A DNA stretch of 51,516 bases, from contig JAEUKK010000018.1 in assembly GCA_016792625.1 (NCBI GenBank), positions 1-51,516 on the forward strand, read 5' to 3'. Shown here one piece after another: positions 26,732 through 34,007 of this stretch (position 1 is the first letter of the stretch; each line of letters starts with the position of its first letter). The DNA comes from Deltaproteobacteria bacterium. Its GTDB lineage: Bacteria > Myxococcota_A > UBA796 > UBA2385. A program made the position numbers and the translations under genes. The notes under the pieces were generated by a model that saw only the letters and a list, made by a program, of their open reading frames with translations, ran no database searches and was not told the DNA's origin.

Positions 26732-27151
26732 TCAGCGAACGATGGCGGGCGGGCCGAACAGCCGGCGCAGCCGACCCTCGATGCGCTCGAGGGCGGCCTC
26801 GCAAGCCTCTCGGTGCTCTCCGGGCGGACCGCTCAGCGGGTCTGGCGTGGCCCAGACCTGCACCGCCACCCGCGCGGGTAGGGGCGGCAGGCTGATCCGC
26901 TCGTTGAGCACGATGACCTCGCCGACCTCCTCCCAGTCGACCTCGCGGAGGCCCCGCGCCCGCAGGCCCGCGGTGGGCATGCCCCGCTCGGTCAGCAGCG
27001 CGCGGGCCACCCGCCGCAGGTGCCCCGGCTCCAGCGCCGCCGAGAGGGCGGTGCGGTCGGGCCAGCCCCGCCGCATCAGGGCCTCGGCCATCGGCCCCAG
27101 GCAGGCGCCGTCGGCGCACAAGAAGAGGACGCCGTCAGGGGCGGTCGACAT
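26732..27151 (-). CDS. low-molecular-weight phosphotyrosine phosphatase/ArsC-like protein, catalytic Arg missing
   Basis: The 139-residue sequence follows the LMW-PTP fold: an N-terminal strand VLFLC, the phosphate loop, PMAEALMRR helix, a central GLRARGLREVDWEEV block and a C-terminal ATPDPLSGPPG segment that keeps the usual Asp-Pro of the general acid. The phosphate loop, normally C-x5-R, reads CADGACLGPMAE: the first Cys is at residue 12, but the essential Arg is Leu (codon CTG where CGG would give Arg). The enzyme is thus probably inactive or a phospho-residue binding or regulatory protein. It faces the divergent lipoprotein gene at 27234. A frame upstream of 27151 exists but reads through unlikely sequence. 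Confidence 0.75.
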   Translation of the reverse strand: MSTAPDGVLFLCADGACLGPMAEALMRRGWPDRTALSAALEPGHLRRVARALLTERGMPTAGLRARGLREVDWEEVGEVIVLNERISLPPLPARVAVQVWATPDPLSGPPGEHREACEAALERIEGRLRRLFGPPAIVR

Positions 27152-27233
27152 GGGGAGCTCCGGGCGGCGGGGGGAGGCCGGTGGGGTAGCATCCCGACCG
27201 GGCGCGGGCACCCGCCGGCGCAGGAGGAGCGGC

Positions 27234-27626
27234 ATGCGCACAATCCCGCGGCGACCCTGGCCCACGATGCTCTGCCTCACGTCGCTCTGGGCATGCGGGG
27301 CCCCCGAAGCCGACAGCGGCGGGGCCAAGGCCACCTGGGACCGCCGCCTGGAGATCGAGGCGCCCCTCGACGGCGCCCTGCTCGACGCGGGCGCGCCCAC
27401 CGAGCTGGTCGCCGAGGGCCGCGACGACGACGCCGCAATCGTCGAGCTCGAAGATCCCCTCTGGCACATCATCGACGACGAGGGCGCAACGATCTGGCAG
27501 GCGCCGGGCAACCCGCTCACCGTCAGCGACCTGCCCGCCGGCACCTGGACCTTGCGCTGCGCGGCGGGCGTCGACGGCTACCAGCTCGAAGACAGCGTAG
27601 AGGTCAATGTCTTCGCCAAGCGTTGA
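27234..27626 (+). CDS. small lipoprotein, beta-rich
   Basis: The 130-residue product has a lipoprotein-type signal peptide with Cys at residue 21 (LWAC) followed by a short Gly/Ser linker. The rest has alternating strands that suggest one Ig-like/beta-sandwich domain (IEAPLDGALLDAG, NPLTVSDLPAGTWTLRC). ATG 27234 has GGAGGAG five bases upstream. The open frame reaches back to 26742, but that part is the reverse of the phosphatase-like gene. Its last 20 bases overlap the start of the next membrane-protein gene. The function is unknown. Confidence 0.65.
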   Translation: MRTIPRRPWPTMLCLTSLWACGAPEADSGGAKATWDRRLEIEAPLDGALLDAGAPTELVAEGRDDDAAIVELEDPLWHIIDDEGATIWQAPGNPLTVSDLPAGTWTLRCAAGVDGYQLEDSVEVNVFAKR

Positions 27627-29625
27627 GCCCAGCAGCACGGGGCTTGGCCCGGCCCCGGCGCTGGGCCTGCTCGGGCTGATCAGCCTCGGGCTCGGCCTCG
27701 CCTACGCCGTGCCCACCGTCGATCCGGTGGCCCACTGGGTGCTGGAGCTCGTCGCGCAGATCCCCGAGGGGGCCTGGTGGCGCCCCTTCTCGCCGCCGCC
27801 CCCGGCCTATGGTTTTGGCTTTCGGCCCCTGTCGGTGCTGGTGATGCAGGCCTACATCGAAGCTTTTGGCCCCCAAGCCGCGCCGCCGCCCGCCCTGCTC
27901 TTCGTCAAAGTGGCCGGCGGGCTGTGGCTGAGCGGGGCCGCGACCTGGGCCTGGCTGCGCAGTTTTGGCGCCGGCCGCGCCGCCCTGCCGCTGGCCGCGC
28001 TGAGCCTCTGCCTCGCGCCGCAGCTCTTCTCGGCCGCGGGCCTGACCGAGTTTGATGGCCTCGGGGCGGCGATGACGCTCCTCCTCTCGTTGTGCCTGCA
28101 CCGGCTCCCCGCCCGCCCGGCCCTGCTCGGCCTCCTCCCTCCTCTTTTGGTGCTCATCCTCACCCTCAAAGAGTCGGCGGCGCTCATCGCCTTTGGCGTG
28201 CTGGCCGCGCACATCGTCGAGCACGCGCTGAGCGGGGCCCGGCGGTGGGCGGCCGGCCTCGTCGCGCTCTCGACCGCCGCGGGCCTGCTCTGGCTGGCCG
28301 GCGCCTGGCAGGTCATCGAGGTGCCGCACAACCCGCTGCACTTCGAGGGCCTCGACCCCCGCCTGCGGCTGCAGATCTGGGCCTACGCCGGCGCCCAGCT
28401 CCTCATCTTCGCCCCGCTGCCCGCGGTGCTGCTCGCCTGGGCCGCGGCCCTGCTCCCCCGCCTGCCCGCGCCCGCCCGGGGCCCCGCCCTCGCCCTGGCC
28501 GCGCTGGGGCTCTGCGCCCTGCCCCTCGCCGCGGTCGCCAACCACTACGAGGCCTACTACAGCGACCAGCCCGCGCTGATGGTGCTCGGCGGGCCGCTGG
28601 TGCTCGCCCCGCTCGCCGCCCTGGCCCTGCGCCCCCGGGCCCGCGCCCGCCTGCGCCTGCCCCTGCTGCTCGTGCTCGGCCCGATGGCCGCGCTGGCCCC
28701 CGCGGTGCTCTTGGCGAGCAACCCCCGCGAAGACTTAGCCTCGCGGCTCTTTTTGGTCGTGGTGCCCCCGCTGTGGCTGCTGCTGCGTGAGGCGGCGGCG
28801 GCGGTGGCCGCGCAGCTGCCCGACGGTGGGCCCGGTCGGCTCGGCCAGGCGGCCCGCGGGGCGCTGATCGGGGCGGCGGCCTGGGCGGCGCTGGCCGGCG
28901 GCCTCAACGCCACGGCGCTGCACCGGGCGCGCAACGCCGTCGACAGCACAGGGACCGTTATTTTGGCCCAGCAGCCCCTGCGCGGGGCCCTGGTGATGTT
29001 CGATCAATTTGGGCTCTTCCGCACCGGCCACGAGCTGCTGCCCCACCTGCCGGGCGGCGCCTTGCCCGACGGCCTGCACCACATGTTCTGCCCCACCCAG
29101 CTGCGGTGGGCGGCGCTGCCCACGCTCAACCACAACCAGCGCACCGACGCCGAACAAGAGTGGCGGCAGGGCCGCACGATCTACCTCTACAGCCTCGGGC
29201 TGCGCAGCCTCGAGGGCGCGCCGGCCCGCGCGGCCCTGCACGGCGATCTGCGCAGCTTGCGCCACCCCTTTGGCGTCTTCCACCCGCTCAACGTCGAGGG
29301 CGGGCCCGGGCCGGCCCCGGCGCAGAACCCCCTCGAGGACGCGCGGGCCGCCACCTACGGCCCCGACCCCGACCCGCTGGCCCGCATCGCCGCCGCCCGC
29401 GGGCAGGAGCGGCTGCGCCTCGCCGCCCGGGTCTGGCTGCTGCCGGTCCAGCTCCACGAGCTGCCGCGGCGCTTGGCCGCCGGGGTCGGGCTGCTCGAAG
29501 ACGCTGAGCTGCGGCTCGTGCTCACCGAGCTGCGCTACCGCGGAGGGCCGGTGCGGGCGCCCGCAGGCATGCCCACCCAGCGGCCGCCCGGTGGGCCGCC
29601 GGGGCCGCCGCTCAGCCCGCGCTGA
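27607..29625 (+). CDS. polytopic membrane protein, unknown
   Basis: This 672-residue protein has about ten hydrophobic segments between residues about 15 and 440, then a soluble C-terminal part of about 230 residues. The layout recalls multi-spanning glycosyltransferase or mannosyltransferase-like proteins (an early luminal loop with acidic and aromatic residues), but no catalytic motif could be identified with confidence. The start (ATG 27607) lies inside the preceding lipoprotein gene, implying coupling. The C-terminal end overlaps the converging EVE-domain gene by 14 bases. The tail is Pro/Gly-rich. Confidence 0.6.
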   Translation: MSSPSVEPSSTGLGPAPALGLLGLISLGLGLAYAVPTVDPVAHWVLELVAQIPEGAWWRPFSPPPPAYGFGFRPLSVLVMQAYIEAFGPQAAPPPALLFVKVAGGLWLSGAATWAWLRSFGAGRAALPLAALSLCLAPQLFSAAGLTEFDGLGAAMTLLLSLCLHRLPARPALLGLLPPLLVLILTLKESAALIAFGVLAAHIVEHALSGARRWAAGLVALSTAAGLLWLAGAWQVIEVPHNPLHFEGLDPRLRLQIWAYAGAQLLIFAPLPAVLLAWAAALLPRLPAPARGPALALAALGLCALPLAAVANHYEAYYSDQPALMVLGGPLVLAPLAALALRPRARARLRLPLLLVLGPMAALAPAVLLASNPREDLASRLFLVVVPPLWLLLREAAAAVAAQLPDGGPGRLGQAARGALIGAAAWAALAGGLNATALHRARNAVDSTGTVILAQQPLRGALVMFDQFGLFRTGHELLPHLPGGALPDGLHHMFCPTQLRWAALPTLNHNQRTDAEQEWRQGRTIYLYSLGLRSLEGAPARAALHGDLRSLRHPFGVFHPLNVEGGPGPAPAQNPLEDARAATYGPDPDPLARIAAARGQERLRLAARVWLLPVQLHELPRRLAAGVGLLEDAELRLVLTELRYRGGPVRAPAGMPTQRPPGGPPGPPLSPR

Positions 29626-30082
29626 GGGCCAGCACGCGCAGCAGGTGGGGGCCGCTCACCGGCTGCACCGAGAGGCGCTGCCCGCGCTGGATCACCAACA
29701 TGCCGCTCAGCTCGGGGTCGGCCTTGAGCTGCTCGAGCGGCACAAAACGCGCAAGATGGCCCACATAGGCCAGGTCGACCCGCAGCCAAGCCGGGGCCTC
29801 GGGCTTGGACTTCGGGTCAAAATAGGGGCTGGCGGGGTCAAAAGCGGCCGGGTCGGGGTAGGCGGCGCGGCAGACCCGGGCGAGGCCGGCCACCCCCGGG
29901 GGCTGGGCGTTGCTGTGGTAAAACAGCACCAGATCGCCCACGGCCATGTCGTCGCGCATGAAGTTGCGGGCCTGGTAGTTGCGCACGCCCTCCCAGCTGG
30001 TCTGGCCGTCGCGGGCGAGGTCGTCGAGGCCATAGACCTCGGGCTCACTCTTCATCAGCCAGCAGCGCCGACCCGCGGCCAC
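29612..30082 (-). CDS. EVE domain protein (PUA-like fold)
   Basis: The product of about 156 residues matches the EVE family: WLMKSEPEVYGLDDL at the start, WEGVRNYQARNFMRDDM in the middle, VGDLVLFYHSN, the conserved GLARV strand and FDPKSKPE further on. EVE domains are PUA-like and bind modified bases in DNA or RNA; some act in modification-dependent restriction. The start is uncertain: GTG 30082 keeps the CWLMKSEP segment that belongs to the domain, ATG 30055 would cut it, and ATG 30151 would add a poorly conserved leader. It is divergent from the glutamyl-Q tRNA(Asp) synthetase gene. Confidence 0.85.
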   Translation of the reverse strand: MAAGRRCWLMKSEPEVYGLDDLARDGQTSWEGVRNYQARNFMRDDMAVGDLVLFYHSNAQPPGVAGLARVCRAAYPDPAAFDPASPYFDPKSKPEAPAWLRVDLAYVGHLARFVPLEQLKADPELSGMLVIQRGQRLSVQPVSGPHLLRVLALSAG

Positions 30083-30239
30083 CTCTGCCGAAATGGCGCC
30101 CACGTCGATACTTTGGGCCCCCGCACCACGCCCCTCTGCCGCACCGCCCACGCGCCCTCCCCTGGCCGGGCCCGCTGACCCGCGCGCCCGCCGCTATCCC
30201 CGCCGCCGGCCCCGCCCAGGGCCGCCCGCCCGAGCGCCC

Positions 30240-31103
30240 ATGCCCTCAACGCCGCCGCCGGTCACCGGCCGCCTCGCCCCGACCCCATCCGGTGACCTGC
30301 ACCTGGGCAACGCCCTGGCTTTTGGCGCGGCCTGGCTCAGCGCGCGGGCCCAGGGGGGGCGGCTGCTGCTGCGCATCGAGGACCTCGACCGCGGCCGCGC
30401 CCGCCCCGAGGTGGCCGCCCGCCAGCGCGAGGACCTGCGCTGGCTCGGCGTCGACTGGGATGAAGAGGTGCCGCCCCAGAGCGCCCGCCGCTACACCACC
30501 GAGGGCCTGCCCTGCTTCCGCTGCGCCTGCAGCCGGGCCGCGCGGCGGGCCGGGGCCTGCGCCTGCCGCGGGGCCGGGCACCAAAGCGGCGCGGTCCGTT
30601 TCGCCTGCCCCGCCGAGGTGGTGCACTACGACGATGACTTCATGGGGCCCCAGGCCTGGGCGCCCGAGGCTGACCCGATCTTGGTGCGCGCCGACGGCGA
30701 GGCCGCCTACCCGCTGGCCGTGGTGGTCGACGACCACCGCGACGGCGTCACCGAGGTCATTCGCGGGGCCGACCTGCTCGCGGCGACGGCCACCCAGGCC
30801 CACTTGAGCGCAGCGCTCGGCCTGCCGCGGCCGCGCACCGGCCACGTGCCCCTGCTGCTCGGGCCCGACGGCCGCAAGCTCAGCAAGTCGCACGGGAGCA
30901 TGGAGCTGCGCGCGCTCCGCGCCCTGGGCTGGGCGCCCGACCAGGTCTGGGCCCTGCTGCTGCCCCTGCTCGGTCTACCGGAGGGCCCGCGGCCGACACG
31001 ACCCACTCGCCCGGGCCGCCTCGCGCCAGGCCCCTATATGATCGACATCGACCAGAGCGGCGTGCTGCGGGGTATCTTCACCGCGAGCGCGCCGCTTGAT
31101 TGA
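30240..31103 (+). CDS. gluQ: glutamyl-Q tRNA(Asp) synthetase
   Basis: This 287-residue protein is the catalytic half of a glutamyl-tRNA synthetase without an anticodon-binding domain. It glutamylates the queuosine base of tRNA(Asp). The class I signature appears as APTPSGDLHLGN (HxGN form of HIGH) near the N-terminus, then LLLRIEDLDRGRARPE, and the second signature GPDGRKLSKSHG (KLSKS). A CxC plus CxC cluster near residues 96-114 (CFRCAC and CACRG) fits the zinc site. ATG 30240 begins the domain directly. It is slightly short compared with the usual 290-310 residues. Confidence 0.93.
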   Translation: MPSTPPPVTGRLAPTPSGDLHLGNALAFGAAWLSARAQGGRLLLRIEDLDRGRARPEVAARQREDLRWLGVDWDEEVPPQSARRYTTEGLPCFRCACSRAARRAGACACRGAGHQSGAVRFACPAEVVHYDDDFMGPQAWAPEADPILVRADGEAAYPLAVVVDDHRDGVTEVIRGADLLAATATQAHLSAALGLPRPRTGHVPLLLGPDGRKLSKSHGSMELRALRALGWAPDQVWALLLPLLGLPEGPRPTRPTRPGRLAPGPYMIDIDQSGVLRGIFTASAPLD

Positions 31104-31169
31104 GCCTGCCGGGCGGGCTCACCGCACCTCCCCGCACCTCCCAGAACCCCACACCCGCTGAGGCTCCAC

Positions 31170-31424
31170 GTGGAACACCAGATCGTCCAAGTCCATGAGG
31201 CCTTCCTCGCCGACGGCGCCCTCGTCCAGCCCGGGGCCCGGCTCACCGCGCTCAAGAAGAAGAGCGGCGCCTGGGCGGTCAGCTTCAACGGCCTCGACGT
31301 CGAGGTCCCCGACGGCGTGGTCGCGCCCCTCGGCGTGACCCCCGCGCCGCGGGCCGGGGGCCCGGTCTACTCCGACGCGCGGATGGAGCAGTACCAGCTC
31401 GCCCCGGCCGCCAAGCCGGCCTGA
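31170..31424 (+). CDS. small conserved-looking hypothetical protein
   Basis: This 84-residue frame starts with GTG 31170, with TGAGG about seven bases upstream. The product mixes charged and hydrophobic residues normally (a short alpha/beta pattern) rather than the Arg/Pro-rich composition of chance frames in this GC-rich DNA. No family recognised. It lies 66 bases after gluQ and is the last gene before the left direct repeat. Confidence 0.45.
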   Translation: MEHQIVQVHEAFLADGALVQPGARLTALKKKSGAWAVSFNGLDVEVPDGVVAPLGVTPAPRAGGPVYSDARMEQYQLAPAAKPA

Positions 31425-31597
31425 GGGGGGCGGGGCGGGCGCCCAGGGCCCCCCTCCAGGCGTCGCCGGGGCCCCGGTCGGCGCTCCGCCTGCGGCGGGA
31501 TCGCCGCCCGCCCGGCTCGGTCGGCTGCGCCGACGGCGCTGCGCGCCCCTTCCGGTCGGCCGGGCGCGGGGCGGGGCCCCGATCACCGCGTGGAGCA

Positions 31598-31726
31598 CGC
31601 CGCTTCGCGCGCGCCAGGCCGACTGGAGCGGCCGGCGCAGCCGGCGTCGGGCGCGCAGCGGCCGACCGAGGCCCGCGGGCCGAGCGCGGAAGGGGGCCGC
31701 CGACCGCCGCAGGCGGGCGGGGCGCC
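31598..31726 (+). repeat. left copy of a 129-bp direct repeat flanking the island
   Basis: This stretch matches 46889-47017 at 127 of 129 positions in the same orientation. The two differences are C/T at position 9 and G/C within a GCCCGCGGG/GCCCCCGGG stretch. It is very GC-rich, contains several short inverted repeats, and encodes no convincing protein. The surrounding gap (31425-31848) has no gene; 31471-31560 contains a looser, inverted relative of part of this repeat, so it may be a dispersed genomic element rather than an attachment site. Confidence 0.9.
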
Positions 31727-31740
31727 GAGAGGACGCGGGG

Positions 31741-31778
31741 TGTACAACAACGCTGCTGTACAACGGGGGCGTTGTACC
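31741..31778. promoter_or_regulatory. paired TGTACAAC sites with inverted third copy, candidate operator
   Basis: TGTACAAC occurs at 31741-31748 and 31757-31764, 16 bases apart, and GTTGTAC (its reverse complement less one base) is at 31771-31777, giving the hairpin GTACAAC-GGGGGC-GTTGTAC region. It sits between the left direct repeat and the first island gene, whose TTG start is 31849. The AT-containing repeats stand out from the flanking GC-rich DNA. A regulator-binding site is the simplest reading; no -35/-10 pair could be assigned with confidence. Confidence 0.4.
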
Positions 31779-31848
31779 GAGCTCGGGCACCAACCCTAGC
31801 CATGACAAGGCCGATTCTGCTACGCTGTCGGCCAACAAGGAGCTGGCT

Positions 31849-32517
31849 TTGCCTCCCACCTACACAGTTCAGGGTGCCTTGTCCTTTGGGGGGCCGAACG
31901 CGGGCCCCACCTCTTTCTCGGACTTGCCCCGGCTCCAGTCCATGACAGAGGCTGACGCTCCTTGGATCTGCGCGCTCCGCGTGTGGTCCAGCGCCAACTG
32001 CATCTACGGGCTACAGAGCGTCTGGCTGCTGTCCTCCGGCCAGCAGGTCGTCGGTGACCTGCAGGGGTGCGAGCAGGGCAGCCGCGTCGAGATGAGCATC
32101 GACGTGCTGGGCGCCGCCGACTCGCTGGCCCAGCTGCGCAAGAACACGGGCTGGTGGCTCGACAGCCTCGAGCTCCAGACCGACCGGGTCGAGACTTTTT
32201 ACGCCGGGGCCCGCGGCGGCGGCCTTCGGCCTTCGCCCGAGCTCTCGGCGCCCCCCGGCGGCATGATCGTCGGCTTCCACGGTCGATTCGGCGGGGGCGT
32301 GGGCCCGCAATTTCGCGACCTCGGGGTGATCACCGTCGAGCGCCGCCCCTCGCGCAGCCGTCCTGAGCCCGTGGCCCCGCGGGCGAGCGCGCTGCGTGAT
32401 GGCTTTGATATCACCGGCAGCTGGAGCTTTGACTTCGGGCAAGGCGGCTGGGGCAGCTTCGACAGCGGCGGCTCCTGGGCTCCTTACGCCGGGCCGGGCC
32501 GGGCGGCCGGGTCTTGA
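31849..32517 (+). CDS. jacalin-like lectin domain protein
   Basis: The 222-residue product shows a beta-prism I (jacalin) pattern: SFGGPNAGPTSFSDLP at the start, WICALRVWSS, then YGLQSVWLLSSGQQVVGD, a W-x2-DSLELQTDR strand, and the closing GGMIVGFHGRFGGGVGPQFRDLGVITVE block, which is typical of jacalin-related lectins. These bind mannose or galactose glycans. A Gly- and aromatic-rich tail of about 35 residues follows. No signal peptide. The start is TTG 31849 with AAGGAG five bases upstream. The stop overlaps the next gene (TTGA). It is the first gene of the plus-strand arm of the island. Confidence 0.75.
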   Translation: MPPTYTVQGALSFGGPNAGPTSFSDLPRLQSMTEADAPWICALRVWSSANCIYGLQSVWLLSSGQQVVGDLQGCEQGSRVEMSIDVLGAADSLAQLRKNTGWWLDSLELQTDRVETFYAGARGGGLRPSPELSAPPGGMIVGFHGRFGGGVGPQFRDLGVITVERRPSRSRPEPVAPRASALRDGFDITGSWSFDFGQGGWGSFDSGGSWAPYAGPGRAAGS

Positions 32518-33110
32518 GCGGGCACCTTGGCCTGCCCACCCTCGACGATGGGCGGCCCTACCTCCACCTCCGCGTCGCCGAACACGGCAAGCTGCTCGTC
32601 CTCCAAGGGCAGCTCCGCCTCGCCTTGGCCCACTTCCGCTGGGCGATGAAGGCGGTGCTCGACGCCGGCGATCCAGAGGCGTTCAGCCGCCTCTACCTCG
32701 AGCTGGTGGTCGAGACCCTCGAGCGCATGGGCGCCCTCGACGACGTGCTCCGCTGGTGCGACGAGGCCGAGGCCTTCTACAGCCAACCTGCGCTCGAGGG
32801 CGAGGCCCTCGCCATGGCCGAGCGCGCCCACGCTGGGCTCAAGCGGGGCGTGACGCTGCTCCGCCGCGGAGAGGCGGATCGGGCCACCGAGGCCCTCTCG
32901 CTCGCCCTCTCGCATGCTGAGGCCGCCGGGCAGCGCCACCCGCTCGTCGAGCGCCTGCACCGGTGGGGGGCCCAGGGCCTTCACATCGACCCGGCCCGCC
33001 TTGAGGCCGAGCTTCAGCAGCACCGCTACTACATCATCCGCGCAGACTCGGTCCGGCCCGAGATCGCGCTCGCCCTCCCTCCAGAGCTGCTGCCGCCGGG
33101 CAGCCTCTGA
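32514..33110 (+). CDS. helical-repeat (TPR-like) protein, paralogue of the gene at 46153-46764
   Basis: This 198-residue all-helical protein has paired helices of TPR-like length: GKLLVLQGQLRLALAHFRWA, then LELVVETLERMGALDDVL, then GVTLLRRGEADRATEALSLAL. Its C-terminal block RLEAELQQHRYYIIRADSVRPE aligns directly with RRLEAELQRCRYHAVRPDTLRPE of the gene at the other end of the island. It is probably a cytoplasmic adaptor. It starts at TTG 32514 within the stop of the lectin gene. Both paralogues lie at the outer edges of the island but on opposite strands. Confidence 0.65.
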   Translation: MSGHLGLPTLDDGRPYLHLRVAEHGKLLVLQGQLRLALAHFRWAMKAVLDAGDPEAFSRLYLELVVETLERMGALDDVLRWCDEAEAFYSQPALEGEALAMAERAHAGLKRGVTLLRRGEADRATEALSLALSHAEAAGQRHPLVERLHRWGAQGLHIDPARLEAELQQHRYYIIRADSVRPEIALALPPELLPPGSL

Positions 33111-33142
33111 TTTGATCCCCACTGGCCCCCTCGGAGATTGCC

Positions 33143-33910
33143 ATGGACGCAGAACAGATCAACGTCGGTGAGAAGGTGACGGCGGTGCCCATCGGCGATC
33201 TCATCGCCAGCGTCGCCCTGGGCATCGCCAAGGCCCAGTGGGAGCTCAACAAGTCGAGCATGGTGACCGCCGAGCTGATGAGCGGCCACCGGGTGATGCG
33301 CGACATCAACTCGGGCGCCGTGCTCAAGCTCGCCAACGGCGAGCCCTGGGTCGAGGACTACCGGGTCTGGTTTGGCTTCGAGTACAACGTCCGCGACAAC
33401 GGCGAGCTGGTCAAGACGCCCCAGCGCGTAAGCATGATGGAGCTCGGTTTTACGCCGACCTTCTACCACTTCGTCGAGACGACCATCACCGTCAAGGTGG
33501 CGGTGAGCGTCAACCGCAGCATCGACCAGTCGAAGACCACGAAGGACAGCGGCGGCGGCGGCATCGTCGCGGTCGCGTCGAGCGTCGATGCGAGCTACGC
33601 CTCGACCTACAACTACCACGCAGACGCCGCGAGCGAGGTGCGTACCCGCCTCGTCCCCGTGCCGCCGCCGCCCATCCTCGAGCAGCGCATCCGCCTCTTG
33701 ATGGCGGCCGAAGCGCAGATGATCAACGCCTACGCGGCCAAGGTGGCGCAGCTCTTGGCCGATCGCGCCCGGGCGGGCGCGACCAACGACCAGAGGACCG
33801 CCATCGACAACACCTTGCGGACCATCGTCGCCCAGGGGTCGAGCCGGGGGCCGGCGGCAGAGGCCGAGCTCAAGGGCATGCTCGCGACGGCCAATGTTTC
33901 GCTGACCTGA
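33143..33910 (+). CDS. island paralogous family member A ('LGFTPTFY' family)
   Basis: This 255-residue protein is a clear member of a paralogous family repeated across the island. Motif 1, an N-terminal helix PIGDLIASVALGIAKAQ, is at residues about 12-35. Motif 2, MELGFTPTFYHFVE followed by a strand with VKVAVSV, starts at about residue 100. Motif 3, VRTRLVPVPPPPILEQRI, starts at about 166 after a VDASYASTYNY strand. The last 70 residues are helical. It has no signal peptide. It is closest to the member at 45146-46069. ATG 33143 has GGAG about seven bases upstream. Family function unknown; it is the only family member on the plus strand. Confidence 0.75.
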   Translation: MDAEQINVGEKVTAVPIGDLIASVALGIAKAQWELNKSSMVTAELMSGHRVMRDINSGAVLKLANGEPWVEDYRVWFGFEYNVRDNGELVKTPQRVSMMELGFTPTFYHFVETTITVKVAVSVNRSIDQSKTTKDSGGGGIVAVASSVDASYASTYNYHADAASEVRTRLVPVPPPPILEQRIRLLMAAEAQMINAYAAKVAQLLADRARAGATNDQRTAIDNTLRTIVAQGSSRGPAAEAELKGMLATANVSLT

Positions 33911-34007
33911 AGCCGCTCGCCCTCGGCGGGCTCAGGAGCTGGGCAGACGGGCGGGGGGCGCGGGTGGGGGCTGCGACAAGCCAGCTCCCGTCGCCGTGCT
34001 TGGTTGG

